Below, in pieces: positions 1 through 7,039 of a stretch of DNA of 13,033 nt; position 1 is the stretch's first letter; each line of letters begins with the position of its first letter. Made by a program: the position numbers and the translations under genes. The notes beneath the pieces were generated by a model. It did no database searches. It was not told the DNA's origin and saw only the letters and a program-made list of their open reading frames with translations. Source of the DNA: Bacteroidota bacterium. GTDB lineage: Bacteria > Bacteroidota > Bacteroidia > Bacteroidales > Prolixibacteraceae. The stretch covers positions 1 to 13,033 of the forward strand of contig JABMPI010000286.1 of assembly GCA_013203755.1 (NCBI GenBank). Direction: 5' to 3'.

Positions 1-507
1 GAACTGTTAAGAGCAACTCAAAATATTGAAAAAGAGTACGGTTGGGATTTTGATGCCGGCAAAGGATATATGACGATTGGGTCAGCATCTCTTAATGTTA
101 TTCGCATGCGACATTTGCCAGAGATCGATTTGGTTGAAAAAATACAGGAAGCCTATTTGAAGCAGGAAATTGGTTTTCTGATGAATAAAAAATTGAAGGG
201 CAAATTGGAGGCCCGAGTAAAAATTGTAAAGTTTTCTACACTGGAAGAAGTTGGGGAAGGCACATATATAAGTGTTAACGAACCAACATTTGCTTATGTG
301 GAAATTCCTAAATACCTGAATGGTAAGGCTTTTTCGAAAGTTTCGATGGATGTAAAATACAATTGGGAAGGTCATGAATTTGATGCTGCAAGGGGGTCGT
401 TTTACCAAAACGGGAAACTCTATGAAGTAGTTCGTATTCGTTCTAATAAGATGGATGCCGATTACCTCGCAAAAATCAGGAAACTGTATCTGGAAAAAAT
501 TCGATAA
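1..507 (+). CDS. Hypothetical protein, 5'-truncated by the window edge
   Basis: The reading frame is open from base 1 to the TAA at 505-507, giving at least 168 codons. There is no in-frame ATG before base 70, so the true start probably lies left of the window, although a start at 70 cannot be excluded. The visible protein is mixed alpha/beta in composition and rich in Lys and Glu. It has no signal peptide, membrane segment or cysteine cluster in the visible part, and ends in a basic helix-like tail. I do not recognise the family. It is followed after 24 bases by a strong intrinsic terminator, so it ends its own transcription unit and is unlikely to be co-transcribed with the efflux genes downstream. 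Coding status is fairly secure because of frame length and the terminator; function is unknown. Confidence 0.7.
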   Translation, partial: ELLRATQNIEKEYGWDFDAGKGYMTIGSASLNVIRMRHLPEIDLVEKIQEAYLKQEIGFLMNKKLKGKLEARVKIVKFSTLEEVGEGTYISVNEPTFAYVEIPKYLNGKAFSKVSMDVKYNWEGHEFDAARGSFYQNGKLYEVVRIRSNKMDADYLAKIRKLYLEKIR

Positions 508-531
508 TTAGTAATAATTTAACAATAGTTG

Positions 532-567
532 ACGCTTTGATTTACAGAAATCAGAGCGTTTCTTTTT
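532..567 (+). terminator. Rho-independent terminator
   Basis: A 12-bp stem pairs 532-543 (ACGCTTTGATTT) with 548-559 (AAATCAGAGCGT). It has one G-U pair and the four-base loop ACAG, and is followed directly by a T-rich tract (560-567). It lies 24 bases after the stop of the first gene and separates it from the efflux genes. Confidence 0.88.
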
Positions 568-629
568 GGTATAATTCCTGACAAATCAACAAATTAACCT
601 TCTTTTAATTAATTTAGTTGTGATTTTAT

Positions 630-637
630 TATCTTTG
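630..637 (+). promoter_or_regulatory. Candidate Bacteroidota promoter -7 box for the efflux pair
   Basis: TATCTTTG, followed by C, matches the TAnnTTTG -7 element used by the primary sigma factor of Bacteroidota. No good -33 TTTG was found at the usual distance, so this is a motif call only. Transcription would start near 644, leaving a leader of about 125 bases before the ATG at 771. Confidence 0.45.
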
Positions 638-671
638 CGAATGTTTTTAAATAGGCAAAATAGTATAAGTT

Positions 672-704
672 TTTCATGAATATATAGTAGTGTAATTCAT
701 GAAA
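672..704 (+). repeat. Inverted repeat made of two TTCATGAA palindromes
   Basis: TTTCATGAAT (672-681) and ATTCATGAAA (695-704) are perfect inverted copies separated by 13 bases. Each arm contains the self-complementary octamer TTCATGAA, so the two octamers are also direct repeats 23 bases apart, about two helical turns. The position just downstream of the candidate promoter and upstream of the adaptor gene suits a repressor operator. It could also fold as an RNA hairpin in the leader. No cognate regulator is encoded in the window. Confidence 0.55.
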
Positions 705-770
705 TAATTCAAATTTTGCGTAAATATTTATTAATCTAAATTCAGAAACAATATAAACCAACAAGTCCGA

Positions 771-1994
771 ATGGGAGTAAAAAAGAATATATCTATAGTT
801 TTTATAACCACAATCGTTTTTGCTGTGGTTGTGGCAATCGCATATTTTTTAGGTTTTTTTGTGCCGGATGCTTTACATTCGGGTAATTTTAAAACTGAGA
901 TAATAAAGCGAGGTAGTGTAATTTCAGGTGTTACAGCCACGGGTATTGTAGAGTCGGAAAATGAAGTCCAAATATTAAGTCCGGCAAGTAGTTTAATAAA
1001 AAGAATATACACGGAGCCGGGAAGCTGGATAGAAAAAGGGGAAATTATTTTAGAGTTGGATACAGAAAACGTTAAAAATGAAATTGAGAATATTACTGAT
1101 CAGCTGGAAATGAAACGGAATTCTTTGGATAAAACACGTTTAAATGCACAAAGCACGTATTTAGATCTTGAATACAACGAAGAAGTAAAAAAATTAAAGA
1201 TTACATCGCTTGAATCTGAATTGGCCGACCAGTTGCAACTTTTAGAGGTTGGCGGTATTTCACCTGCCCGTATCGACAAAACCAAACAAGAAATTACTCT
1301 GGCTAAAAAAGATTTACAAACTCTTTCTGCAAAAAATTCAATCAGATTGAAACAGTTAATTGCCGAAGAAAAAGGTCTTTTGATTCAAATTAGAATGCAG
1401 GATAAAGATTTAATTGAAAAGCAGGAGATTCTTAAGAGTTTAAAAATTACAGCTCCGTCTTCAGGTATAATACTCGCCATTACAAAAAATGAGGGACAAA
1501 GAGCAGATGCGGATAAAATGCTAATCCGAATATCAGATCTTACATCATTTAAAATTACAGGCTCAATTGATGAGCAATTTGCAAAACAGATAAAAACCGG
1601 TAACAGGGTTTTTGTTAAAATCGACAACGAATATCTTGAAGGGCGGGTTGGAATTATAACTCCAATGGTTGAAAATAAAAAAGTACAGTTTAATGTTCAT
1701 TTAAAAGAGAAAAGCCACCCGAAGTTAATTGCAAATCAAAACGTTGAAATTCAAATAGTAAACGACAAAAAAGATAGTGTACTATTGATAAAAAAGTATC
1801 CTGAGTTTGAGGTAGGACAAAAGCATATTGTATTTGTAGTTGAAAAAAACGTTGCAATAAAAAAGGAAATCATTCTTGGAATTAAAGGGAAAGATTCGTG
1901 CGAAGTTATTTCGGGTTTAAATGAAGGTGCAGAAGTTATTGTTGAAGGTATTAGTGCCTATCGTAAATTAAGTGAAATAGAGATTCAAAACTAA
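771..1994 (+). CDS. Periplasmic adaptor (HlyD/AcrA membrane-fusion family) of an efflux system
   Basis: This 407-residue protein should bridge an inner-membrane pump to the TolC-type protein encoded next. Residues about 8-31 form one N-terminal membrane anchor after a basic MGVKK start. Residues about 55-98 look like the first half of a lipoyl/barrel-sandwich domain (motif SPASSLIKRIYTEPGSWIEKG, ending in LELD). Residues about 100-222 are rich in Glu, Lys and Leu, as expected for the alpha-helical hairpin. Residues 225-258 (ITAPSSGIIL onward) close the barrel, and the remainder fits beta-barrel and membrane-proximal domains. The ATG at 771 has no clear Shine-Dalgarno site but gives the expected anchor. 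The tolC-like gene follows after 7 bases, so the two are co-transcribed. No pump (RND, ABC or MFS) is encoded in the window, so the substrate cannot be inferred; MacA-like adaptors of ABC exporters are one alternative. Confidence 0.87.
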   Translation: MGVKKNISIVFITTIVFAVVVAIAYFLGFFVPDALHSGNFKTEIIKRGSVISGVTATGIVESENEVQILSPASSLIKRIYTEPGSWIEKGEIILELDTENVKNEIENITDQLEMKRNSLDKTRLNAQSTYLDLEYNEEVKKLKITSLESELADQLQLLEVGGISPARIDKTKQEITLAKKDLQTLSAKNSIRLKQLIAEEKGLLIQIRMQDKDLIEKQEILKSLKITAPSSGIILAITKNEGQRADADKMLIRISDLTSFKITGSIDEQFAKQIKTGNRVFVKIDNEYLEGRVGIITPMVENKKVQFNVHLKEKSHPKLIANQNVEIQIVNDKKDSVLLIKKYPEFEVGQKHIVFVVEKNVAIKKEIILGIKGKDSCEVISGLNEGAEVIVEGISAYRKLSEIEIQN

Positions 1995-2001
1995 GGTTGG
2001 T

Positions 2002-3495
2002 ATGAAAAAAACAATCATAATTTTATTGATCGGTTTTTTATCAACTATAAAACCATCATTTGCACAAAACGATTCCCTTAAATATGTATTAAATTTAGGC
2101 GAAGTTATAGACATGGCGGTTATGCAGTCTACGGCAATCCGATATGTTCAAAACCAAAATGTAAATTATTACTGGCGTTATCGGAATTTCAAAACCCGCT
2201 TTCGGCCTCAGTTAGTTTTATCCGGCGACCTTCCAAACTATTCGAAAACAACAAGTCCAATTACCCAGCCCGATGGGAGCATTGAATTCAAACAAGTTTC
2301 CAATTTGGCTGTGTCAACTAATTTATCGGTAAGTCAATATGTTCCGCAACTGGGAACACATTTTTATGCCGGAACATCAGCTTATGGAATTCGAAACTTA
2401 AAAAATGACGAGAATAGTTTTTCGGGACGTCCGTTTTCAATTGGCTTTACACAGCCACTTTTTGCGTACAACTGGATGAAATGGTACCGAAAAACGGAAC
2501 CAATGGTTTACGATGAAGCGCAAAAACGATTTGTTGAGGATATTGAAGAAATAGCACTCACCACCACCTATCACTTTTTCAACTATTTATCTTATCAAAC
2601 TAATTATAATCTGGCAGAAAGCAGTCTGAAGAACAGTCAGGATAACATGCGGATATCCGAAACAAAAAAGCGGCTGGGTCAAATTTCCGATAACGATCAT
2701 TCGCGTATCGAACTGTCTGTTTTAAATGCACAGAAAGCACTAAACCAGGCACGAATGAATCTTAAAAATGCAGATTTTGCATTAAAAAAATATATCGGAT
2801 TAGAGCAAGGCAGGGAAATAGAATTGATCATTCCCCTTAATATTAGGTTATTTGAAATTAATCCGCAATTGGCATTAGCAAAAGCAAAGGAAAACAGAAA
2901 AGAAACTAGCTATTACCAACGTAGGTTAATAAATGCCGACCGCGATTTAGCAGCAGCCAAAAGCAGCACTGGATTAAGTGCAACTTTAAGAGGGAGTTTT
3001 GGTTTATCGAATAGTGCTGATGATTTTCTTGGAATTTATGAACAACCCGAAAAAGATAGAACCTTGCGTATTTCTGTTTCTGTTCCAATTCTGGATTGGG
3101 GGCGTTCTGCTTCGACAGTAAAACTAGCTGAATCCCAAAGGGATTTAACCATTTTTGATGTGAATAAAGATATTGAAGATTTCGACCGCGGAGTTATTGT
3201 ACAGGTCGAACAGTTTGGTTTGTTGAAAGATCAATTGAAAACAGCAAACGAAGCAGATAGAGTTGCAGGAAATGGTTATTTAATTGCCCTTAAAAAATTT
3301 CAAAATGGTGAATTGAGTATAACCGATTTAAACATCGCATTACAAGAACGTGAAAAAGCGAAACGAGATTATATTAGTTCCATTAGAAGTTATTGGGTTG
3401 CTTATTTTAGTCTGCGTGAACTTACTCTTTACGATTTCGAGTTGGGACATAATATTACCTATGGAAATCCTATGTTAGAACCCGAATTAAATTAG
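2002..3495 (+). CDS. TolC-family outer-membrane efflux protein
   Basis: This 497-residue protein is the outer-membrane channel partner of the adaptor upstream. Residues 1-21 are a signal peptide: MKKT, a hydrophobic run, then cleavage after PSFA. After it, the protein shows features typical of TolC-like proteins. It has an early helix (LGEVIDMAVMQSTAIRYVQNQ), a repeat layout of long amphipathic helices rich in Ala, Leu, Asn and Arg, and two beta-strand-rich stretches (around residues 66-150 and 325-370). The second repeat includes VPILDWGRSASTVKLAES, a common TolC-family pattern. Length is within the usual 420-500 range. It starts 7 bases after the adaptor stop. The outer-membrane location is inferred from family and signal peptide. 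No terminator of convincing strength follows. Confidence 0.88.
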   Translation: MKKTIIILLIGFLSTIKPSFAQNDSLKYVLNLGEVIDMAVMQSTAIRYVQNQNVNYYWRYRNFKTRFRPQLVLSGDLPNYSKTTSPITQPDGSIEFKQVSNLAVSTNLSVSQYVPQLGTHFYAGTSAYGIRNLKNDENSFSGRPFSIGFTQPLFAYNWMKWYRKTEPMVYDEAQKRFVEDIEEIALTTTYHFFNYLSYQTNYNLAESSLKNSQDNMRISETKKRLGQISDNDHSRIELSVLNAQKALNQARMNLKNADFALKKYIGLEQGREIELIIPLNIRLFEINPQLALAKAKENRKETSYYQRRLINADRDLAAAKSSTGLSATLRGSFGLSNSADDFLGIYEQPEKDRTLRISVSVPILDWGRSASTVKLAESQRDLTIFDVNKDIEDFDRGVIVQVEQFGLLKDQLKTANEADRVAGNGYLIALKKFQNGELSITDLNIALQEREKAKRDYISSIRSYWVAYFSLRELTLYDFELGHNITYGNPMLEPELN

Positions 3496-3539
3496 TCTTC
3501 ATTCTACGCCTTTTAAACAGATGTTTTTTACTTGTTCCT

Positions 3540-3557
3540 AATAAACAATCGTTTATT
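3540..3557 (+). repeat. Short inverted repeat (possible weak terminator or operator)
   Basis: AATAAAC (3540-3546) and GTTTATT (3551-3557) pair perfectly around the loop AATC and are followed by ATTTTATTA. It may be a weak terminator of the efflux operon. Because it ends only 7 bases before the candidate -7 box of the molybdenum operon, it may instead be an operator. The stem is almost all A-T, so it could also be chance. Confidence 0.3.
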
Positions 3558-3564
3558 ATTTTAT

Positions 3565-3572
3565 TACATTTG
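3565..3572 (+). promoter_or_regulatory. Candidate -7 promoter box of the molybdenum cofactor operon
   Basis: TACATTTG, followed by C, fits the Bacteroidota -7 consensus TAnnTTTG. A start near 3579 would place the whole structured leader (first stem base 3608) inside the transcript, as a riboswitch requires. A convincing -33 element was not found. Confidence 0.45.
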
Positions 3573-3607
3573 CCGTATAAACAAAGTTCTTTAATTTTTT
3601 TTATAAA

Positions 3608-3720
3608 GTCTCCGAGCTATTTTGCCTAATTTTAAAGTGGTAATTTTAGCCGATGGGATAATCCGGAAACAGGTTATCCTCCCGAATTCCGACTGTGTCG
3701 GAACGACTTGGAAAGGAGAC
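3608..3720 (+). ncRNA. Probable Moco (molybdenum cofactor) riboswitch aptamer
   Basis: The leader folds into a compact multi-arm RNA. P1 pairs 3608-3613 (GTCTCC) with 3715-3720 (GGAGAC). A first arm pairs GCTA 3616-3619 with TAGC 3647-3650 and, inside it, TTGCC 3622-3626 with GGTAA 3639-3643. A second arm pairs 3656-3665 with 3670-3679, with one bulged base on each strand, and is capped by a GAAA tetraloop (3666-3669). A third, perfect hairpin pairs 3687-3693 (TTCCGAC) with 3697-3703 (GTCGGAA). The segment GGAAAGGAGAC closes the element. The overall layout, with a GNRA-capped arm and a closing P1, together with its position before a Moco synthesis operon, agrees with the Moco RNA motif as I remember it (Rfam RF01055). 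The folding is by eye and no covariance model was run. Confidence 0.78.
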
Positions 3721-3800
3721 AGACAAATGGATGGACACCTTTTTTTGTTATCCAGACGTAATCTGTCTTCTTTATTTACTAATTGGTAATTATAAAGGTG
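3715..3800 (+). promoter_or_regulatory. Riboswitch expression platform: anti-P1 hairpin plus anti-start sequence
   Basis: GGAGACAGA (3715-3723) reuses the 3' strand of P1 and can pair over 9 bp (one G-U) with TCTGTCTTC (3762-3770). TGGAT (3728-3732) with ATCCA (3750-3754) extends this hairpin. Its apical loop holds CACCTTT (3736-3742), which is exactly complementary to AAAGGTG (3794-3800), the seven bases directly before the ATG at 3801. P1 and the hairpin are mutually exclusive. A simple model follows: ligand-bound P1 frees CACCTTT to cover the start region (off), while without ligand the hairpin confines it to a loop (on). Confidence 0.6.
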
Positions 3801-4526
3801 ATGGATTTTTTGTTTTTAGGTCTGGTATTTTCTTTGGCAATTCTCTACGCTTCCGTGGGTCACGGGGGTGCAAGCGGCTATTTGGCACTTATGGCATTGT
3901 TTAGTTTTTCGCCAGAATTTATGCGCCCTTCGGCATTAGTTTTAAATATTTTTGTTTCATCCATCGCTCTTTTTTCCTACTATCAAAATGGGCATTTCAA
4001 GCTCAAGCTATTAATTCCTTTTGTTGTAACATCCATTCCTGTTGCTTTTATTGGCGGAGCAATTACCGCTGATCCAAAAACCTATAAAATTATTTTAAGT
4101 GTCTTTCTTGTAATTGCTATTATACGAATGGTTTTTCAGCCAAAAAATAATACGAATGAAACTAAAAGTGTTAACAAATATGGTGCTTATGTAATCGGAA
4201 TATTTCTTGGTTTTTTTAGTGGATTGATAGGAATTGGAGGAGGGATAATTCTGAGCCCAATTATTATTTTATTGAAGTGGGGAACAGTAAAACAGACAGC
4301 AGCAGTTTCGGCAGCATTTATATTAGTGAATTCTATTTCCGGGCTTTTAGGACAAGTTTCGCAAGGAATTCAATTGGCGCCCGAAATTGGTTATATGTTG
4401 CTGGTCGCCGTATTTGGCGGGAGTATTGGCTCTTATATGGGGAGTTTTAAAGTGTCGGAGAAAAGTTTACTGTATACGCTTTCGGTAGTTCTGATTTTTG
4501 CAAGCGTTAAACTGATGTTTTTATAA
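3801..4526 (+). CDS. TauE/SafE (COG0730) family membrane transporter
   Basis: From the ATG at 3801 the protein has 241 residues, typical of the family. A longer frame begins at TTG 3783, but the ATG lies next to AAAGGTG and gives the normal short N-terminus (MDFLFLGLVFSLAI). Most of the protein is hydrophobic, with about seven or eight membrane segments. The two family half-repeats are visible: one near residues 20-30 (GHGGASGYLA), and one near 145-190 (GLIGIGGGIILSP, then a segment rich in AAVSAAF). Known members move sulfite, sulfoacetate or other small anions, usually outward. It is the first gene behind the riboswitch and is followed after one base by the mobB-like gene, so it is under Moco control. 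A role in handling sulfite, molybdate or a cofactor-related sulfur compound is inference. Confidence 0.85.
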   Translation: MDFLFLGLVFSLAILYASVGHGGASGYLALMALFSFSPEFMRPSALVLNIFVSSIALFSYYQNGHFKLKLLIPFVVTSIPVAFIGGAITADPKTYKIILSVFLVIAIIRMVFQPKNNTNETKSVNKYGAYVIGIFLGFFSGLIGIGGGIILSPIIILLKWGTVKQTAAVSAAFILVNSISGLLGQVSQGIQLAPEIGYMLLVAVFGGSIGSYMGSFKVSEKSLLYTLSVVLIFASVKLMFL

Positions 4527-4527
4527 A

Positions 4528-5073
4528 ATGAATGTAACCGCGGGAAATAGTAAAGTTCAATTACCCAACTTGTTGCTCATTGCTGGTAACGGAAGAAATG
4601 TGGGCAAAACTTTTTTGGCAACAAAAATAATTAAGCAGTTGTCGCAAAAAGAGGAAGTTGTTGGGGTGAAAATCTCACCTCATTTTCATCCATTTGATGA
4701 AGAAACGGTGCTATTTAAGAATGATGAATTTGTAATTCTGGAAGAAAAGAAAATCAATAGTAAAGACAGTTCATTGCTCTTGCAAGCAGGAGCTGTAAAA
4801 GTGTATTTCGTAATGGTTCTTCAGCAAAACCTGCAACAGGCATTTTTACAGTTGAATAAATTTCTGCCACAAAAAGCTATTGTTTGCGAATCTGGTGGAT
4901 TGCATGAATTTATTAATCCGGGTTTGTTCTTGTTTGTGAAAAGAGCTGGGGAGGAAATTAGAAAAGAACACCTGTTAAAATTTTTACCTCAAATTGTAGA
5001 AAACGACGGCACTAATTTTACTTTAGACATTTCTAATATCGAATTTAATAATAACCATTTTTCATTACTTTAA
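4528..5073 (+). CDS. MobB-like P-loop GTPase of molybdopterin cofactor synthesis
   Basis: This 181-residue protein has an N-terminal P-loop, GNGRNVGKT at residues 20-28, in the spaced G-x5-GKT form shared with the BioD/CobB group rather than the strict MobB form. It is followed by a typical helix (FLATKIIKQL). A motif VKISPHFHPFD (47-57) sits where MobB proteins have an HxxH-like segment, and KDSSLLLQAGAVKV (79-92) matches the region where MobB has a D-x-R-h-x-x-AGA motif. MobB assists attachment of a nucleotide to molybdopterin together with MobA, in the cytoplasm. It lies 1 base after the transporter gene and 3 before moeA. No MobA is present in the window. The family call rests on motif order and operon context and is less certain than its neighbours. 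Confidence 0.6.
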   Translation: MNVTAGNSKVQLPNLLLIAGNGRNVGKTFLATKIIKQLSQKEEVVGVKISPHFHPFDEETVLFKNDEFVILEEKKINSKDSSLLLQAGAVKVYFVMVLQQNLQQAFLQLNKFLPQKAIVCESGGLHEFINPGLFLFVKRAGEEIRKEHLLKFLPQIVENDGTNFTLDISNIEFNNNHFSLL

Positions 5074-5076
5074 AAC

Positions 5077-6252
5077 ATGGATAAATTCAATCAGATACAA
5101 AAACAAATCGCATTGTTGCAGTCCGATTTCAAAATTGAGGAAATTAGTTTGAACGACGCTTTTAACCGTGTACTGCAGGAAGATGTTTTAGCAGATACAT
5201 ACATGCCTCCATTCAATAAATCTGCAATGGACGGTTATGCCTGCCGTTTGGAAGACATTAAAAATGAGTTGGAATGTTTGGAAGTGATTCATGCAGGTAT
5301 GGTTCCCACAAGAACAATTGGTTCAAATCAGTGCGCAAAAATAATGACGGGGGCAGCAGTTCCCGAAGGAGCTGATTGTGTTTTTAAAGTTGAAGAATCG
5401 GAAACAGTTGAAGGAAACTGTGTAAAATGTACCAATCCAAAAACCCATAAAAACATTTGTTATCTGGGTGAAGATTATCAGATTAACGACGTTTTAATTA
5501 AAAAGGGAACACTTATAAATGTTTCGCAAATGGCAGTTCTGGCTGGGGCAGGTTACCATCGCGTAAAAGTTTCGGTGTTGCCAAAAATTGCACTCATAAA
5601 TACGGGCTCCGAACTGGTGGAGCCACACGAAAAACCGGAACATGGTAAAATAAGAAATTCAAATGCCAGTCAGGTTATTTCGCAGCTTAAGAGAATGAAT
5701 ATCGAAGTAAATCATCTTGGAATAATTGAGGATGATTACGACATACTTACACAAGTATTTACCAAAGCTTTTAAAGAAAATGATTTTGTAATATTTACAG
5801 GCGGTGCTTCGGTTGGCGATTTCGATTGGGTACCAAAGATTCTGGAAGATCAAGGGTTTGAAATATTTTGGGACAGAACCGGAATGAAACCTGGAAATCC
5901 GATGACCTTTTCACAAAAAGGAGACAAATACTGCTTCGGACTTTCAGGGAATCCAGTCTCGTCGATGGTACAATTTGAGTTGATCGCCAAACCTGTACTT
6001 TACAAATTGATGGGGGCGAAATTTATTCCATTTAGAATAAAAGCAACTCTCGATTTTGAATACTCTCGGAAAAAAGGAGACCGACTGGCAATTGTGCCGG
6101 TTGTAATTAATAACAAGGGTTTGGTTGAACGCGTTCCATTTAACGGTTCGGCACACATTAATTCGCTGGTTTTTGCCAATGCATTAATGGAGATTCCAAC
6201 CAATCAAACCAACTTAAATAAAGGAGATTTAGTTTATGTTCGACCGCTATAA
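5077..6252 (+). CDS. moeA: Molybdopterin molybdenumtransferase MoeA
   Basis: This 391-residue protein inserts molybdate (or tungstate) into adenylated molybdopterin in the cytoplasm, the last step in making basic Moco. The four-domain order is readable. Visible motifs are PPFNKSAMDGYA (44-55, the diagnostic MoeA signature), MTGAAVPEGADCV (90-102), INTGSEL (174-180), TGGASVGDFD (241-250, the MPT-binding MogA-like fold), MKPGNPM (270-276) and SGNPVSS (290-296). The C-terminal beta domain ends in KGDLVYVRPL. Length is close to the usual 400-410. The last 17 bases overlap the start of moaA, and mobB ends 3 bases upstream, so translation is probably coupled. Nothing important seems missing. Whether it prefers Mo or W cannot be read from sequence. 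Confidence 0.95.
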   Translation: MDKFNQIQKQIALLQSDFKIEEISLNDAFNRVLQEDVLADTYMPPFNKSAMDGYACRLEDIKNELECLEVIHAGMVPTRTIGSNQCAKIMTGAAVPEGADCVFKVEESETVEGNCVKCTNPKTHKNICYLGEDYQINDVLIKKGTLINVSQMAVLAGAGYHRVKVSVLPKIALINTGSELVEPHEKPEHGKIRNSNASQVISQLKRMNIEVNHLGIIEDDYDILTQVFTKAFKENDFVIFTGGASVGDFDWVPKILEDQGFEIFWDRTGMKPGNPMTFSQKGDKYCFGLSGNPVSSMVQFELIAKPVLYKLMGAKFIPFRIKATLDFEYSRKKGDRLAIVPVVINNKGLVERVPFNGSAHINSLVFANALMEIPTNQTNLNKGDLVYVRPL

Positions 6253-7036
6253 CCGACATATAAATTACCTGAGAATATCGGTAACCGACCGCTGTAATTT
6301 CCGCTGTGTTTACTGCATGCCGGCGGAAGGTGTGCCGCTAAAAAAGCACGAAGACATTTTATCGTTTGATGAAATTGTTGAAGTGGTGCGTTTTGGGGCA
6401 AAACAGGGAATTACCAAAATTCGGATTACCGGAGGCGAGCCACTGGTTAGAAAAGATTTGGCAAAACTGATTCGAATGATTTCTGAAATTGAAGGAATCG
6501 AAGATATTGGAATGACAACCAATGGAGTTTTGCTACCCAAATATGCAGCTGAATTAAAAGCTGCCGGGCTAAGTAGAGTGAATATTAGTTTGGATACTTT
6601 GAAACCTGAGAAATTCAAAAAAATTACTCGTTTAGGAAACTTGCACGATGTTTTGCAAGGAATTGATGCTGTGTTGGAAGCTGGATTGCAACCCGTAAAA
6701 ATAAATTTTGTCCGTATTCCGGGAGAAAATGCAGAGGATGAAAGAGCAGTAAAAGCATTTTGCGAGGAGAAAAATTTAAAGCTTCGTTTTATCCGACAGA
6801 TGAATTTAAAAACCGGAGAATTTTATCCGGTAAAAGGAGGTTCGGGCGGAATTTGTTCTATTTGTAACCGCTTGCGATTGACTGCCGACGGACATTTGGT
6901 TCCCTGTTTGCATTCTGAACTCCGTGTTAACATTCGCGAATTGGGAGTCGAAAAAGCTTTTCTAAAAGCTATTGAAATAAAACCTGAAAAGGGAATTGGA
7001 ACTGAATCACACGAATTTTCAAATATTGGAGGATAA
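6236..7036 (+). CDS. moaA: GTP 3',8-cyclase MoaA, compact form
   Basis: This radical SAM enzyme performs the first step of molybdopterin synthesis, turning GTP into 3',8-cyclo-dihydro-GTP, which MoaC then rearranges. The N-terminal cluster motif is C20-x3-C24-x2-C27 (TDRCNFRCVYCMP). The GGEP strand is at 66-69, and ISLDTLKPEKF follows at 117-127. The second, MoaA-specific cluster motif is C207-x2-C210-x13-C224, with the GTP-binding NRLR at 211-214. The protein ends in the conserved C-terminal Gly-Gly (residues 265-266), needed for activity in the family. At 266 residues it is short: typical MoaA has about 320-330. The loss maps between RFIRQMN (184-190) and ICSIC (206-210), where only about 15 residues stand in place of roughly 55-60. 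All catalytic cysteines remain, so I judge it functional but divergent. It overlaps moeA by 17 bases and lies 3 bases before moaC. Confidence 0.92.
   Translation: MFDRYNRHINYLRISVTDRCNFRCVYCMPAEGVPLKKHEDILSFDEIVEVVRFGAKQGITKIRITGGEPLVRKDLAKLIRMISEIEGIEDIGMTTNGVLLPKYAAELKAAGLSRVNISLDTLKPEKFKKITRLGNLHDVLQGIDAVLEAGLQPVKINFVRIPGENAEDERAVKAFCEEKNLKLRFIRQMNLKTGEFYPVKGGSGGICSICNRLRLTADGHLVPCLHSELRVNIRELGVEKAFLKAIEIKPEKGIGTESHEFSNIGG
7028..7032 (+). promoter_or_regulatory. Shine-Dalgarno site of moaC inside the moaA C-terminal Gly codons
   Basis: GGAGG lies 7 bases before the moaC ATG at 7040 and consists of the last codons of moaA that encode the required C-terminal Gly-Gly. Strong Shine-Dalgarno sites are rare in this window, so the site may be a by-product of the Gly codons, but it is well placed. 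Confidence 0.5.
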
Positions 7037-7039
7037 ATA

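Noticed and set aside
3783..3800. TTG start at 3783 for the TauE/SafE gene
   Set aside because: It adds six residues with no family support, whereas the ATG at 3801 follows AAAGGTG and gives the usual N-terminus. It would also put the start inside the regulatory leader.
3695..3904. Plus-strand frame of 69 codons across the riboswitch
   Set aside because: It overlaps the structured leader and the start of the transporter gene in another frame and has no recognisable domain; the RNA structure explains the region better.
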